DNA of 51,108 nucleotides from Bryobacterales bacterium (GTDB lineage: Bacteria > Acidobacteriota > Terriglobia > Bryobacterales > Bryobacteraceae). Location: contig JAEUQF010000463.1 of the NCBI GenBank assembly GCA_016789745.1, positions 1-51,108 on the forward strand, written 5' to 3'. The notes under the pieces were generated by a model. That model was given only the letters and a program-made list of their open reading frames with translations, was not told where the DNA came from and did not search any database. Of this stretch, positions 33,560-41,244 are shown piece after piece (the first letter of the stretch is position 1; each line of letters starts with the position of its first letter). The position numbers and the translations under genes were made by a program.

Positions 33560-34735
33560 CTACTTCCCACCCTTCTGCAGAATCGAGCGCAGCTGCAGGT
33601 AGGCCGACTCCTCGAACTGGTGTGTCAGTCTCTCCAGATTCTCCACCTTTACCTCGCCGCTTTTCAATGGCGCCTTCTGCAGACACCTTCCCAGAAGATA
33701 GGTGGCCATCTGGTCATCCGGGTCCCGTTCCAGCAGTTCCCGGAACCACTTCGCCCCATTCTCAAAATCCGATCGCTTGAAATAGGCGTACGCGAGATTG
33801 AACAGGTAAACCGGCTCATTCTGGTCGCCCTCGTGTGCCCGCAGGAAATTCTCAATCGCCGCCGGAAGGCCCCGCCGCGACTGCGCCGCGCCCAGGTTGT
33901 TGAAAACTTCATTCAACGGCAGATCCCGCGCCACGCCTTCAAACGCCGATTCCGCCGCCGCATACTCGCCAAGATAAAAGCGAGCTGCCCCCCGGAAGAA
34001 CATGGCTTCCCGATAGCGCCGGTCAGTGGGTGCCACGCGCTCAAACCACTCCGCCGCCACGCGGTAGTTCTTCTTATCCCACTGCAGTCTGCCCAGTTCG
34101 AAGGCCGGCGCCGAGTACGTCGTGTCCAGGCGCGCCGCCTGCGACAGCAGATGTAACCGCTGTTCCTCTTTGCTCGACAGAATGCCCCGAATGTAGTATT
34201 CGATCGCGTCCACCCGGATCGGCGGCCGCCGCTGGCGGAACTCCTCTTCCCCCGGCGCGCTCTTCGGAATCAGGAATTGCAGCGTCTGCCAGGATATATG
34301 CGTCTGCAACGCCGCCAGGTCCTCCAGCGACCCTACGGCCAGAAACTCCGGTCCGCTCCGGATGCGCCGCAAATCCAGGATCTGCGCCGTAATCCGCAGA
34401 TTGCCCCGGGAATCGGCCCGCTGCGACGGCTCCAACTGGAACGTGCCGTAAATGGCCTGGTCCGCGTCCACTACCTCCGCCATCTTCAGTACCGACGCCT
34501 TCGTCATTCGCGAATAGGGCCGGATGGACAGCCTCCGGTAGGCCTCCAGGCGGTCATCTCGGCCCGTCGTCAGCATCCCTTCCGCCGCAACCGTATCGCG
34601 GATGCTTTCGCCGATGCTTTCCCCAATCCAGTTCAGGTTGGCATCCTCGGTCAGGTTGAAGAACGGCAGTACCAGGGTGACTTCGGCTTGAGCCAGCAGG
34701 GCGCCTGCCAGCAGCAGGGCCGGGGCGAACTTCAT
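33560..34735 (-). CDS. Exported TPR protein with TolB/FlgO-like N-terminal domain
   Basis: The 391-residue product has a signal peptide (FAPALLLAGALLAQAEV). The N-terminal domain, residues about 18-150, contains LVLPFFNLTEDANLNWIGES and a DADQAIYGTFQ strand, resembling the FlgO/TolB-N fold that binds partners in the periplasm. From about 165 onward come TPR repeats: AFELGRLQWDKKNYRVAAEW, AMFFRGAARFYLGEYAAAES and YLFNLAYAYFKRSDFENGAK. GAGAGGAT precedes ATG 34735. It is the first gene of the four-gene minus-strand group, with 56 bp to the phosphatase start. A scaffold role is inferred. Confidence 0.8.
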   Translation of the reverse strand: MKFAPALLLAGALLAQAEVTLVLPFFNLTEDANLNWIGESIGESIRDTVAAEGMLTTGRDDRLEAYRRLSIRPYSRMTKASVLKMAEVVDADQAIYGTFQLEPSQRADSRGNLRITAQILDLRRIRSGPEFLAVGSLEDLAALQTHISWQTLQFLIPKSAPGEEEFRQRRPPIRVDAIEYYIRGILSSKEEQRLHLLSQAARLDTTYSAPAFELGRLQWDKKNYRVAAEWFERVAPTDRRYREAMFFRGAARFYLGEYAAAESAFEGVARDLPLNEVFNNLGAAQSRRGLPAAIENFLRAHEGDQNEPVYLFNLAYAYFKRSDFENGAKWFRELLERDPDDQMATYLLGRCLQKAPLKSGEVKVENLERLTHQFEESAYLQLRSILQKGGK

Positions 34736-34802
34736 ATCCTCTCATTATCACCCGCCCTGCCTCCCGCGCGAGATACTCTGCCCCAGTCACGCCAGATCGA
34801 TT

Positions 34803-35891
34803 ATGCCCTGCCAGCGTTGCGGCTTCAAAAATGCCTCCGGCAGCCGTTTCTGCCGCTACTGCGGCTTCCCCGTGTCAGCAGCTCCCCCAGCGCCCGCCGC
34901 GGATCTCTTCGATGGCTTCACCCGGCGGCTGCAGAACCTCGCCAGCACCGAGCGGCTGGAAGGCTTTCGACTCTCCGCCATGTTTTCCGACGTCTTCCGC
35001 CACCGCACGCCGGAAGAAATCGAGGAGTACTTCCTCACCGGCACCTCCCGTGCCACGCCGCCGATCGAAGCTGTCGAGACCGGATGGCCGCGGCCCTGGT
35101 TCTTCTTTCGGGCGCTGCTGTTCGTCGTGGTGGTTTACTTCGGCTTCTCCTTCCTGATGCAGCAGTTCGGCAATGCGAAGATGATCCCGGGCATGATTCT
35201 GATGGGCGCGCTGGCCTTCCCTCTTGCCACCCTCATCCTCTTCTTCGAATGCAACACGCCACGCAACGTCACCCTGCATGCGGTGATCGTGATGATGGCC
35301 TTCGGTGGCATGGCTTCCCTGGCTCTCACGCATTTCGGCAACCGCATGGCCGATCTGCGCTGGCTGGGGGCCATGTCCGCCGGCATCGTGGAAGAGAGCG
35401 CCAAACTCCTTACCGTCATCCTATTGGCCCGCCAGACCCGCCACAAGTACATCCTCAACGGCCTGCTCTTCGGAGCCGCCGTCGGCGCCGGCTTCGAGGT
35501 TTTCGAAATCGCCGGCTATGCCTTCGAGCGCGTCATGGCCACTCGCACGCTATCGGTTATGGAGTACGAAATTCACATGCGCGCCTTCACGGCCCCGTTT
35601 GGTCATGCCGCCTGGACGGCCATCGCCGCTGGCGCCCTCTGGCGCGCGAAGGGCGACCGCCCCTTCTCACCCATCCAACTGGCCGACACGCGTTTTCTGC
35701 GCGCCTTCCTTATCCCCGTCGGCCTGCACATGTTCTACAACTCGCCCCTGCCCTCGCCGTTCTTCCTGAAAGAAGCCGTCGTCGCCGTCGTCTCCTGGTT
35801 CACCATCCTCGGCCTGATGCAGCAAGGCCTGCACCAGGTGCGCGCCGAACAGCAGGCCGTCGCCCAGCGTATCCTTGCCACCGCCGGCTGA
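34803..35891 (+). CDS. PrsW-family intramembrane metalloprotease with N-terminal zinc ribbon
   Basis: The 362-residue product begins with a zinc-ribbon module: C3-X2-C6 and C17-X2-C20 (CQRCGF, FCRYCGFP). A helical linker follows, then about eight transmembrane segments from residue 100 on. PrsW family motifs are intact: E197-E198-SAK (IVEESAKLL), FEVFE (231-235), GHAAW with H268, and HMFYN late in the protein. PrsW proteins cleave membrane-anchored anti-sigma factors or related substrates. No anti-sigma gene is nearby. Zinc-ribbon fusions are known among bacterial PrsW proteins and may sense or bind a cytosolic partner. The gene diverges from the TolB/TPR gene. Confidence 0.88.
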   Translation: MPCQRCGFKNASGSRFCRYCGFPVSAAPPAPAADLFDGFTRRLQNLASTERLEGFRLSAMFSDVFRHRTPEEIEEYFLTGTSRATPPIEAVETGWPRPWFFFRALLFVVVVYFGFSFLMQQFGNAKMIPGMILMGALAFPLATLILFFECNTPRNVTLHAVIVMMAFGGMASLALTHFGNRMADLRWLGAMSAGIVEESAKLLTVILLARQTRHKYILNGLLFGAAVGAGFEVFEIAGYAFERVMATRTLSVMEYEIHMRAFTAPFGHAAWTAIAAGALWRAKGDRPFSPIQLADTRFLRAFLIPVGLHMFYNSPLPSPFFLKEAVVAVVSWFTILGLMQQGLHQVRAEQQAVAQRILATAG

Positions 35892-35917
35892 GCCTGCTTT
35901 CCGCTATGCTTGCCCTG

Positions 35918-36610
35918 ATGGCTGAAACGGTATCCTTCCCAAGCGCCGGCGCATCGGCTTCCGGCTACTTCGTTCTCCCGGCATCCGGCAGCGGCCCCGG
36001 CGTTCTGGTGGTGCAGGAATGGTGGGGCATTGATTCCGGCATCAAGGAAATGACGGAACGCCTGGCGGCAGCCGGCTTCGTTGCCCTGGCCCCGGATTTA
36101 TATCACGGGGAACTCGCCGCCCATGACGAGATGGATAAGGCCGCGCACCTCATGCAGAGCCTGCCCCCGGACCGCGCGGCCCGCGACATGAGTTCCGCCA
36201 TCGACTTTCTGGCTACCCACCCCGCCGTGAAGGGCGATGGCATCGGCGTTGTCGGCTTCTGTATGGGTGGCATGCTCGCCTTCATCCTGGCCGCCAACCG
36301 GCCCGACAAAGTGAAGGCGCTGGTGCCGTTTTACGGCTATCCCAGCGACGACATGGTTGGCGACTGGTCCAGGCTTGCCGCATCCGTACAGGGACACATG
36401 GCGGAAAACGACGACTTCTTCGGTCCGGAAGGGGCGCGAGCGCTCGAAGCCAAACTGCGAGCGCTCGGCAAAGAGGTCACCCTCACCGTCCACCCGGGCA
36501 CCGGTCATGCCTTCATGGGGCCGCACAATGCCCTGGGCACGCTGCAGCCCGCTCTCGCCGCACGAATCTGGCCGCAGGTGACCGCGTTCCTTCACGAGAA
36601 ACTGGGCTAA
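35918..36610 (+). CDS. Dienelactone hydrolase family protein
   Basis: The 230-residue alpha/beta hydrolase starts at ATG 35918 (MAETVSF); an in-frame ATG 35906 gives four more residues. Motifs are E34 in VVQEWWGIDS, nucleophile C115 in GVVGFCMGGML, Asp in ENDDFFGP (165-166) and H197 in GTGHAFMGP. This is the Cys-His-Asp triad of dienelactone hydrolases, which open the lactone ring in chloroaromatic and related degradation; many homologues act on other esters. There is no signal peptide, so it is cytoplasmic. It lies 26 bp after PrsW on the same strand, and its stop is 4 bases from that of the convergent oxidoreductase. Confidence 0.92.
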   Translation: MAETVSFPSAGASASGYFVLPASGSGPGVLVVQEWWGIDSGIKEMTERLAAAGFVALAPDLYHGELAAHDEMDKAAHLMQSLPPDRAARDMSSAIDFLATHPAVKGDGIGVVGFCMGGMLAFILAANRPDKVKALVPFYGYPSDDMVGDWSRLAASVQGHMAENDDFFGPEGARALEAKLRALGKEVTLTVHPGTGHAFMGPHNALGTLQPALAARIWPQVTAFLHEKLG

Positions 36611-36614
36611 GCTT

Positions 36615-37970
36615 CTACGCGTCGAAGCCCCAGCCCTTGCGGAACTTCGGCTTCAGATACTGGTTCGCCTCATTGTTATTGGTGAATCGCATCTTCGCCG
36701 CATCCCACTCCAGCTTGCCTTCAAACCGCATGGCGATGACACCCAGCAGCATCCACGACACGAACGGGGCGGCCACGCCGAAGTTCGAACAGGCCGCATC
36801 GCCACCCTTGCAGGCGCGGATGAAGTCCCGGTAATGGCCGGGCGACCGCGTCAACAACTGCGGCGGCATCTTGTAGTCCTTCATCTTTTCATCCGGCAGC
36901 AGGCGCGTGCGCTCGCCATAACAGCCCGTGGTCAGAATGCCCTTGTCGCCCAGGAACAGGCTACCGTTGTTATCCTTATCGCCAATCAACTGATCCGCCG
37001 GCACGCCCTCGAACTTCAACGGTTCTTTCAGGCTGTCGTACCAGAACAGCTTCAGCGGCGGCAGCGATCCGCGCTGCGGGAAGTCGAAGCGGATGACCGT
37101 CTTGTGCGGGAACCGCTCCGGGCTCATGCCTTCCTTCTTGATACATTCCACGCTGACCGGATTCGCCAGCCGTAGCGCCATGTTCGGTGTCCCCAGAATG
37201 TGGCATGCCATATCGCCAATCGCCCCGCAGCCGAAGTCCGGGAAGCCGCGCCAGTGATGCGGCGCATAGGCCGGACTGTACGGACGCATCGCCGCCACGC
37301 CCAGCCACACATCCCAATCCAGCGTCGAAGGCACCGGCTCTTCCTTCACCGGGATGCCAGGCGCCTGCGGCCAGTACTTCCCGGGCCGGTCCGTCCAGGC
37401 ATGCACTTCGGTGACATTGCCGAGCTCGCCGGACCACACGATTTCGCAGGCCTGCCGCGCCCCTTCGTTCGAATACCCCTGGTTGCCCATCTGCGTCGCC
37501 ACGCCGTACTTCTGCGCAGCCTTCAGCATCTCCTGCGCTTCCCACACGGTGCGCGTCAACGGCTTCTGGCAGTAGACGTGCTTGCCCCGCTGCATCGCCA
37601 TGATCGACGCCGTCGCATGCATATGGTCCGGCGTCGATACTGTCACCGCATCAATGTTCTTGCCTTCCTTATCCAGCATTTGGCGGAAGTCCTTATACTT
37701 CGGCACATTCGGATACAGCTTGAACGTCCGTGCGGCGCGCGTCTCGTCCGGATCGGCCATCGCCACCACGTTCTCGGTGGCGGCTATGTTGTTGATGTCC
37801 GTATACCCCTTCCCACCCGCGCCGATCGCGGCGAGATTCATCTTTTCATTCGGAGACTTGAAGCCAAGATGCCGCAGCGAAGCGACGCTCCCGAAGCCGG
37901 CGGTAGGAACCGCTCCTGCTAAGAGCGATCCGAAAAAGAAGTGCCTTCTGGGCAGGGTATGTTTAGACAC
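36615..37970 (-). CDS. Gfo/Idh/MocA family oxidoreductase, exported
   Basis: The 451-residue product starts at GTG 37970, preceded by AGGATGGAG. The N-terminus (LPRRHFFFGSLLAGAVP) has the twin-arginine pattern. The NAD(P)-binding fold follows with AAIGAGGKGYTD (about 48-59), DAVTVSTPDHMHA and HVYCQKPLTRTVWEAQEML, where CQKP replaces the usual CEKP. The C-terminal substrate domain contains HWRGFPDFGCGAIGDMACH. Exported members of this type are widespread in Acidobacteria and Planctomycetes, where a tightly bound cofactor would have to be carried across by Tat. They are linked to sugar or inositol oxidation, but the substrate here is unknown. Confidence 0.92.
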   Translation of the reverse strand: MSKHTLPRRHFFFGSLLAGAVPTAGFGSVASLRHLGFKSPNEKMNLAAIGAGGKGYTDINNIAATENVVAMADPDETRAARTFKLYPNVPKYKDFRQMLDKEGKNIDAVTVSTPDHMHATASIMAMQRGKHVYCQKPLTRTVWEAQEMLKAAQKYGVATQMGNQGYSNEGARQACEIVWSGELGNVTEVHAWTDRPGKYWPQAPGIPVKEEPVPSTLDWDVWLGVAAMRPYSPAYAPHHWRGFPDFGCGAIGDMACHILGTPNMALRLANPVSVECIKKEGMSPERFPHKTVIRFDFPQRGSLPPLKLFWYDSLKEPLKFEGVPADQLIGDKDNNGSLFLGDKGILTTGCYGERTRLLPDEKMKDYKMPPQLLTRSPGHYRDFIRACKGGDAACSNFGVAAPFVSWMLLGVIAMRFEGKLEWDAAKMRFTNNNEANQYLKPKFRKGWGFDA

Positions 37971-38064
37971 GACTCCATCCTAGCACCGCCGTGTTTGCTT
38001 TCCTGAGAGTCTTACCCGATTGCCGCCACTACCTTGCTTTGTTACCCTCAGGACGCTTCCAAGC

Positions 38065-41000
38065 ATGTCTGCCAAACTGATTCTGCTCGCCTGCTGCCTG
38101 GCCCCGCTCGGCTGGCCGCAGGCCCAACACGCCACCCCCTACAGCATCGGCACACCCACCCTCCAGGACCTCTGGGTAGACCCCGCCACCGGCAACGACG
38201 CCAACTCCGGCAGCACCCGTGCGCAGGCGCTCCGCACCGTCACCGCCGCGTGGAATCGCATCCCCATCCGCCGCACCCTGGATACCACCGGCTACCGCAT
38301 CCGCCTGGCGCCGGGCGTCTACGCCGCCAACCTGGTGCCGGTCTACTGGGAGTCCCGCTGGGGCACCTTCCAGTACCCCATCCTCATCGAAGCCGCCGAC
38401 GGACCCGGCACCGTCACTCTTCCTCCCCTCAACTTTTTCGACTGCCGCTATCTGTATCTGATCGGCCTTCGCTCCACCGCCGGCGGCGGCGATGTCGTGC
38501 ACTGCGAACAGTGCGAGCACGTCCTGCTGCGCAACGTCGAGATCATCGGTACCGGCGACCCGGCCAACTACACCAGCCCGCAGGAAACCCTCAAGATCAA
38601 CCAGTCCCGCTACATCTATCTGGAGAATCTCGATGTCTCCGGCGCCTTCGACAACGCAATCGACTTTGTCGCTGTCCAGTACGGCCACGTCATCGGCTCG
38701 CGCATTCACCGCGCCCTGGACTGGTGCATCTACACCAAGGGCGGCTCGGCCAACATCCTCGTCGAAGGCAACGAGATTTACGATTGCGGCACCGGCGGCT
38801 TCACCGCCGGCCAGGGCACGGGCTTCGAGTTCATGACTGCTCCCTGGCTTCAGTACGAGGCCTATAATATCCGCTTCATCAATAACGTCATCCACGACAC
38901 CGCCGGAGCGGCCTTCGGCGTAAATGGCGGCTACAACATCCTGCTGGCGTACAACACCGCCACCCGTGCCGGCACCCGCAGCCATGGCCTGGAGTTCGTC
39001 TATGGTGGGCGCAGTTGCGATGGCAACGCCACAGCCTGCACCGCCCATCGCAATGCCGGCGGCTGGGGGCCTGCGACTCCGGGGGACGCCTACCGCATTC
39101 CCAACCGCAACGTCTACGTCTACAACAACCTCTTCTTCAATCCCTCCGGCATTGAGAGCCGCTGGCAGCACTTCGACATTGCGGGCTCCACCACCCCCGA
39201 ACCCGGCTCAAACGTCCCCAGCCCGTTGCGTGCCGACAACAACCTGCTTCTGCGCGGCAACTGGATCTGGAACGGGCCGGCCTCGCTGCCTCTTGGGGTC
39301 GATGGCGCACTCGCCACCGATATTCTGTCCGCCAACAGCATCAACCAGTCGGCGCCCGCGCTCGACGCAGCCTTCAAACTGACCCTCGCCGGTCCGGCGC
39401 CGGTGGCCATCCCCAACTTCCCCGGCGGCGACCAGCCCCCCGGCATTCCCGCCGGCGATACCGCCAATGCCGTCCTGCTGGACCGTGACGGCCGTTCGCG
39501 CGCCGCCAACGCGGTCGGGGCGTATGCCGTCTCTTCCTCTGCTCCCCAGCGACGACTCACGCTCACGAGTTCCCCTGCGGCGGGCGGGACCATCGTTGCG
39601 TCGCCCGCCTCACCGAATGGCCTCTACGATTCCGGCACCGTGGTGCAACTCATGGCGCAGCCTGCCGCCAGCTATACGTTTTCCGGCTGGTCCGGTGCTC
39701 TCAGTGGCACCACGAATCCCCAATCCATCACCCTCAACAGTGATCTCACCGTGGGTGCCTCGTTCATCGCCGCCGCGCCCACCTATGCCCTCTCCGGCCG
39801 CATCGCCCGCGAGGGCACGGGCATGCCTGGCATCCTCGTCACCCTTGCCGGCGCCTCCGCCTCCGCCGCTGCCTTCACCGACGCCAACGGCAACTACCGC
39901 TTCCCGAACCTCGCCCCGAATGCCGCCTACACGGTCACTCCCACTCCCGGTGCCTACAGCTTCACTCCGCCCGCCGCCACCGTGGCCAACCTCCAGGCCG
40001 ACACCACCGCCAACTTCACCGCCGTCCAGGGCCGTGGGCTGCGATTCGTCCCCCTGCCCCCCTGCCGCGTCCTGGAAACCCGCGCCGAATACAACTTCGC
40101 CGGCCGCACGGGAGCCTTCGGCCCGCCGGCCCTCAACGCCAGCGAAACACGCATCGTCCCCGTCCGCGACTCCAACCTCTGTCCGGTGCCCGCCGCTGCC
40201 AAAGCCTACGTCCTCAATGTCACCGCGATCCCGCGCGCGGCCGGACTCGGCTTCGCCACGCTGTGGCCCGCCGGAACCCCCAGGCCCGACGTCTGGACCA
40301 TCCGCTCCCCCGACGGCCAGATCGTCGCCAACTCCGCCATCGTCCAGGCCGGAGCCTCCGGCGCCATTGCCGCCTACGCCTCCGACACCACCGACCTGCT
40401 GCTGGACATCTCCGGCTATTACACCGAGAGCGACACCGTCCCCAACTACACGTTCTATCCCGTCACCCCCTGCCGCCTGGTGGATACCCGCGCCGCTTAC
40501 CGGGCGCAACCCGGTCCCTTCGGCCCGCCCGCTCTCACCGCCTCCCAAACCCGCACCTTCCGTTTCCCGGACAGCCCCTATTGCAGCGTCCCGGCCGCGG
40601 TCGCCTATTCCGTCACCCTGACGGTGGTTCCTCCGGCTCCGCTCGCCTTTCTTACCGCCTGGCCTGGCGGCGCGCCACAGCCTGCTGTCTCCACCATCAA
40701 TTCCTTTGCCGGGCGTGTGTTGGCGAACAATGTCATCCTTCCCGCATCGGCGAATGGCGCCGTCGACACCTCCGCCTTCAATGCCACCGACCTGCTCATC
40801 GACGTCAACGGCTACTACGCCCCCGATGACGGCCGCACCGGCCTATCCTACGTGCCCGTGCCGCAGTGCCGCGTCAATGACTCCCGTGCCGCCGGTGGCG
40901 CCTATGGCAACGAGTCCACCCGCTCGATCTCCTTTACCAACGTCGCCGGCTGCGTTCCCGTTCCGTCCGGTGCAGGCGCCTATGCGCTGGCCATTACGGC

Positions 41001-41205
41001 GATCCCTAATGGCAATCCGCTCCCGTTCCTGACGGCCCACCCCAGCGGCCAACCGCGGCCCGCGGCGTCGTTCCTGAATGCCTTCGAAGGCCAGACCGTC
41101 ACGAACGCCGTGGTTGTGCCGGCGGGCACCGGTGCCGCTATCGATATCTACGCCTACCGCGCCACCCACGTTGTCGTCGACCTCAGCGGCTACTTCCACC
41201 GCTGA
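38065..41205 (+). CDS. Large exported beta-helix protein with InlB-like, Cna-like and three C-terminal Cys repeats
   Basis: The 1046-residue product starts at ATG 38065 with AGGA 11 bases upstream; the 15-codon longer frame loses the signal peptide (AKLILLACCLAPLGWPQA). Domains in order: DUF1565-like start (LWVDPATGNDANSGSTRAQA), parallel beta-helix with YLYLIGLRS and NILVEGNEIYD rungs (about 60-390), an InlB-type repeat (about 500-570, AGGTIVASPASPNGLYDSGT, YTFSGWSG), a carboxypeptidase-regulatory/SdrD-like domain (about 575-655, LSGRIAREGTGMPG), then three repeats of about 120-136 residues. Proteins of this kind are surface or secreted polysaccharide-binding or lyase-like proteins; no catalytic residue can be pinned. 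It precedes the PQQ-like propeller gene at 41245 on the same strand. Confidence 0.85.
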   Translation: MSAKLILLACCLAPLGWPQAQHATPYSIGTPTLQDLWVDPATGNDANSGSTRAQALRTVTAAWNRIPIRRTLDTTGYRIRLAPGVYAANLVPVYWESRWGTFQYPILIEAADGPGTVTLPPLNFFDCRYLYLIGLRSTAGGGDVVHCEQCEHVLLRNVEIIGTGDPANYTSPQETLKINQSRYIYLENLDVSGAFDNAIDFVAVQYGHVIGSRIHRALDWCIYTKGGSANILVEGNEIYDCGTGGFTAGQGTGFEFMTAPWLQYEAYNIRFINNVIHDTAGAAFGVNGGYNILLAYNTATRAGTRSHGLEFVYGGRSCDGNATACTAHRNAGGWGPATPGDAYRIPNRNVYVYNNLFFNPSGIESRWQHFDIAGSTTPEPGSNVPSPLRADNNLLLRGNWIWNGPASLPLGVDGALATDILSANSINQSAPALDAAFKLTLAGPAPVAIPNFPGGDQPPGIPAGDTANAVLLDRDGRSRAANAVGAYAVSSSAPQRRLTLTSSPAAGGTIVASPASPNGLYDSGTVVQLMAQPAASYTFSGWSGALSGTTNPQSITLNSDLTVGASFIAAAPTYALSGRIAREGTGMPGILVTLAGASASAAAFTDANGNYRFPNLAPNAAYTVTPTPGAYSFTPPAATVANLQADTTANFTAVQGRGLRFVPLPPCRVLETRAEYNFAGRTGAFGPPALNASETRIVPVRDSNLCPVPAAAKAYVLNVTAIPRAAGLGFATLWPAGTPRPDVWTIRSPDGQIVANSAIVQAGASGAIAAYASDTTDLLLDISGYYTESDTVPNYTFYPVTPCRLVDTRAAYRAQPGPFGPPALTASQTRTFRFPDSPYCSVPAAVAYSVTLTVVPPAPLAFLTAWPGGAPQPAVSTINSFAGRVLANNVILPASANGAVDTSAFNATDLLIDVNGYYAPDDGRTGLSYVPVPQCRVNDSRAAGGAYGNESTRSISFTNVAGCVPVPSGAGAYALAITAIPNGNPLPFLTAHPSGQPRPAASFLNAFEGQTVTNAVVVPAGTGAAIDIYAYRATHVVVDLSGYFHR
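40039..41202 (+). repeat. Three tandem PCR-type repeats in the beta-helix protein
   Basis: Copies start at 40039 (LRFVPLPPCRVLETR), 40447 (YTFYPVTPCRLVDTR) and 40843 (LSYVPVPQCRVNDSR). Each has a second cysteine in a (C)xVP motif (NLCPVP, PYCSVP, GCVPVP), a central strand like YVLNVTAIP and an ending such as DLLLDISGYY. The first Arg-Cys region is the best conserved. Confidence 0.85.
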
Positions 41206-41244
41206 TCGCAATTATCAGGGCGCACGCTATACTGTCCCTTCGCT

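Noticed and set aside
34277..35917. N-terminal part of a 777-residue plus-strand frame that ends in the dienelactone hydrolase
   Set aside because: The first 547 residues are a shadow of the TolB/TPR and PrsW genes; only the last 230 match a known family.
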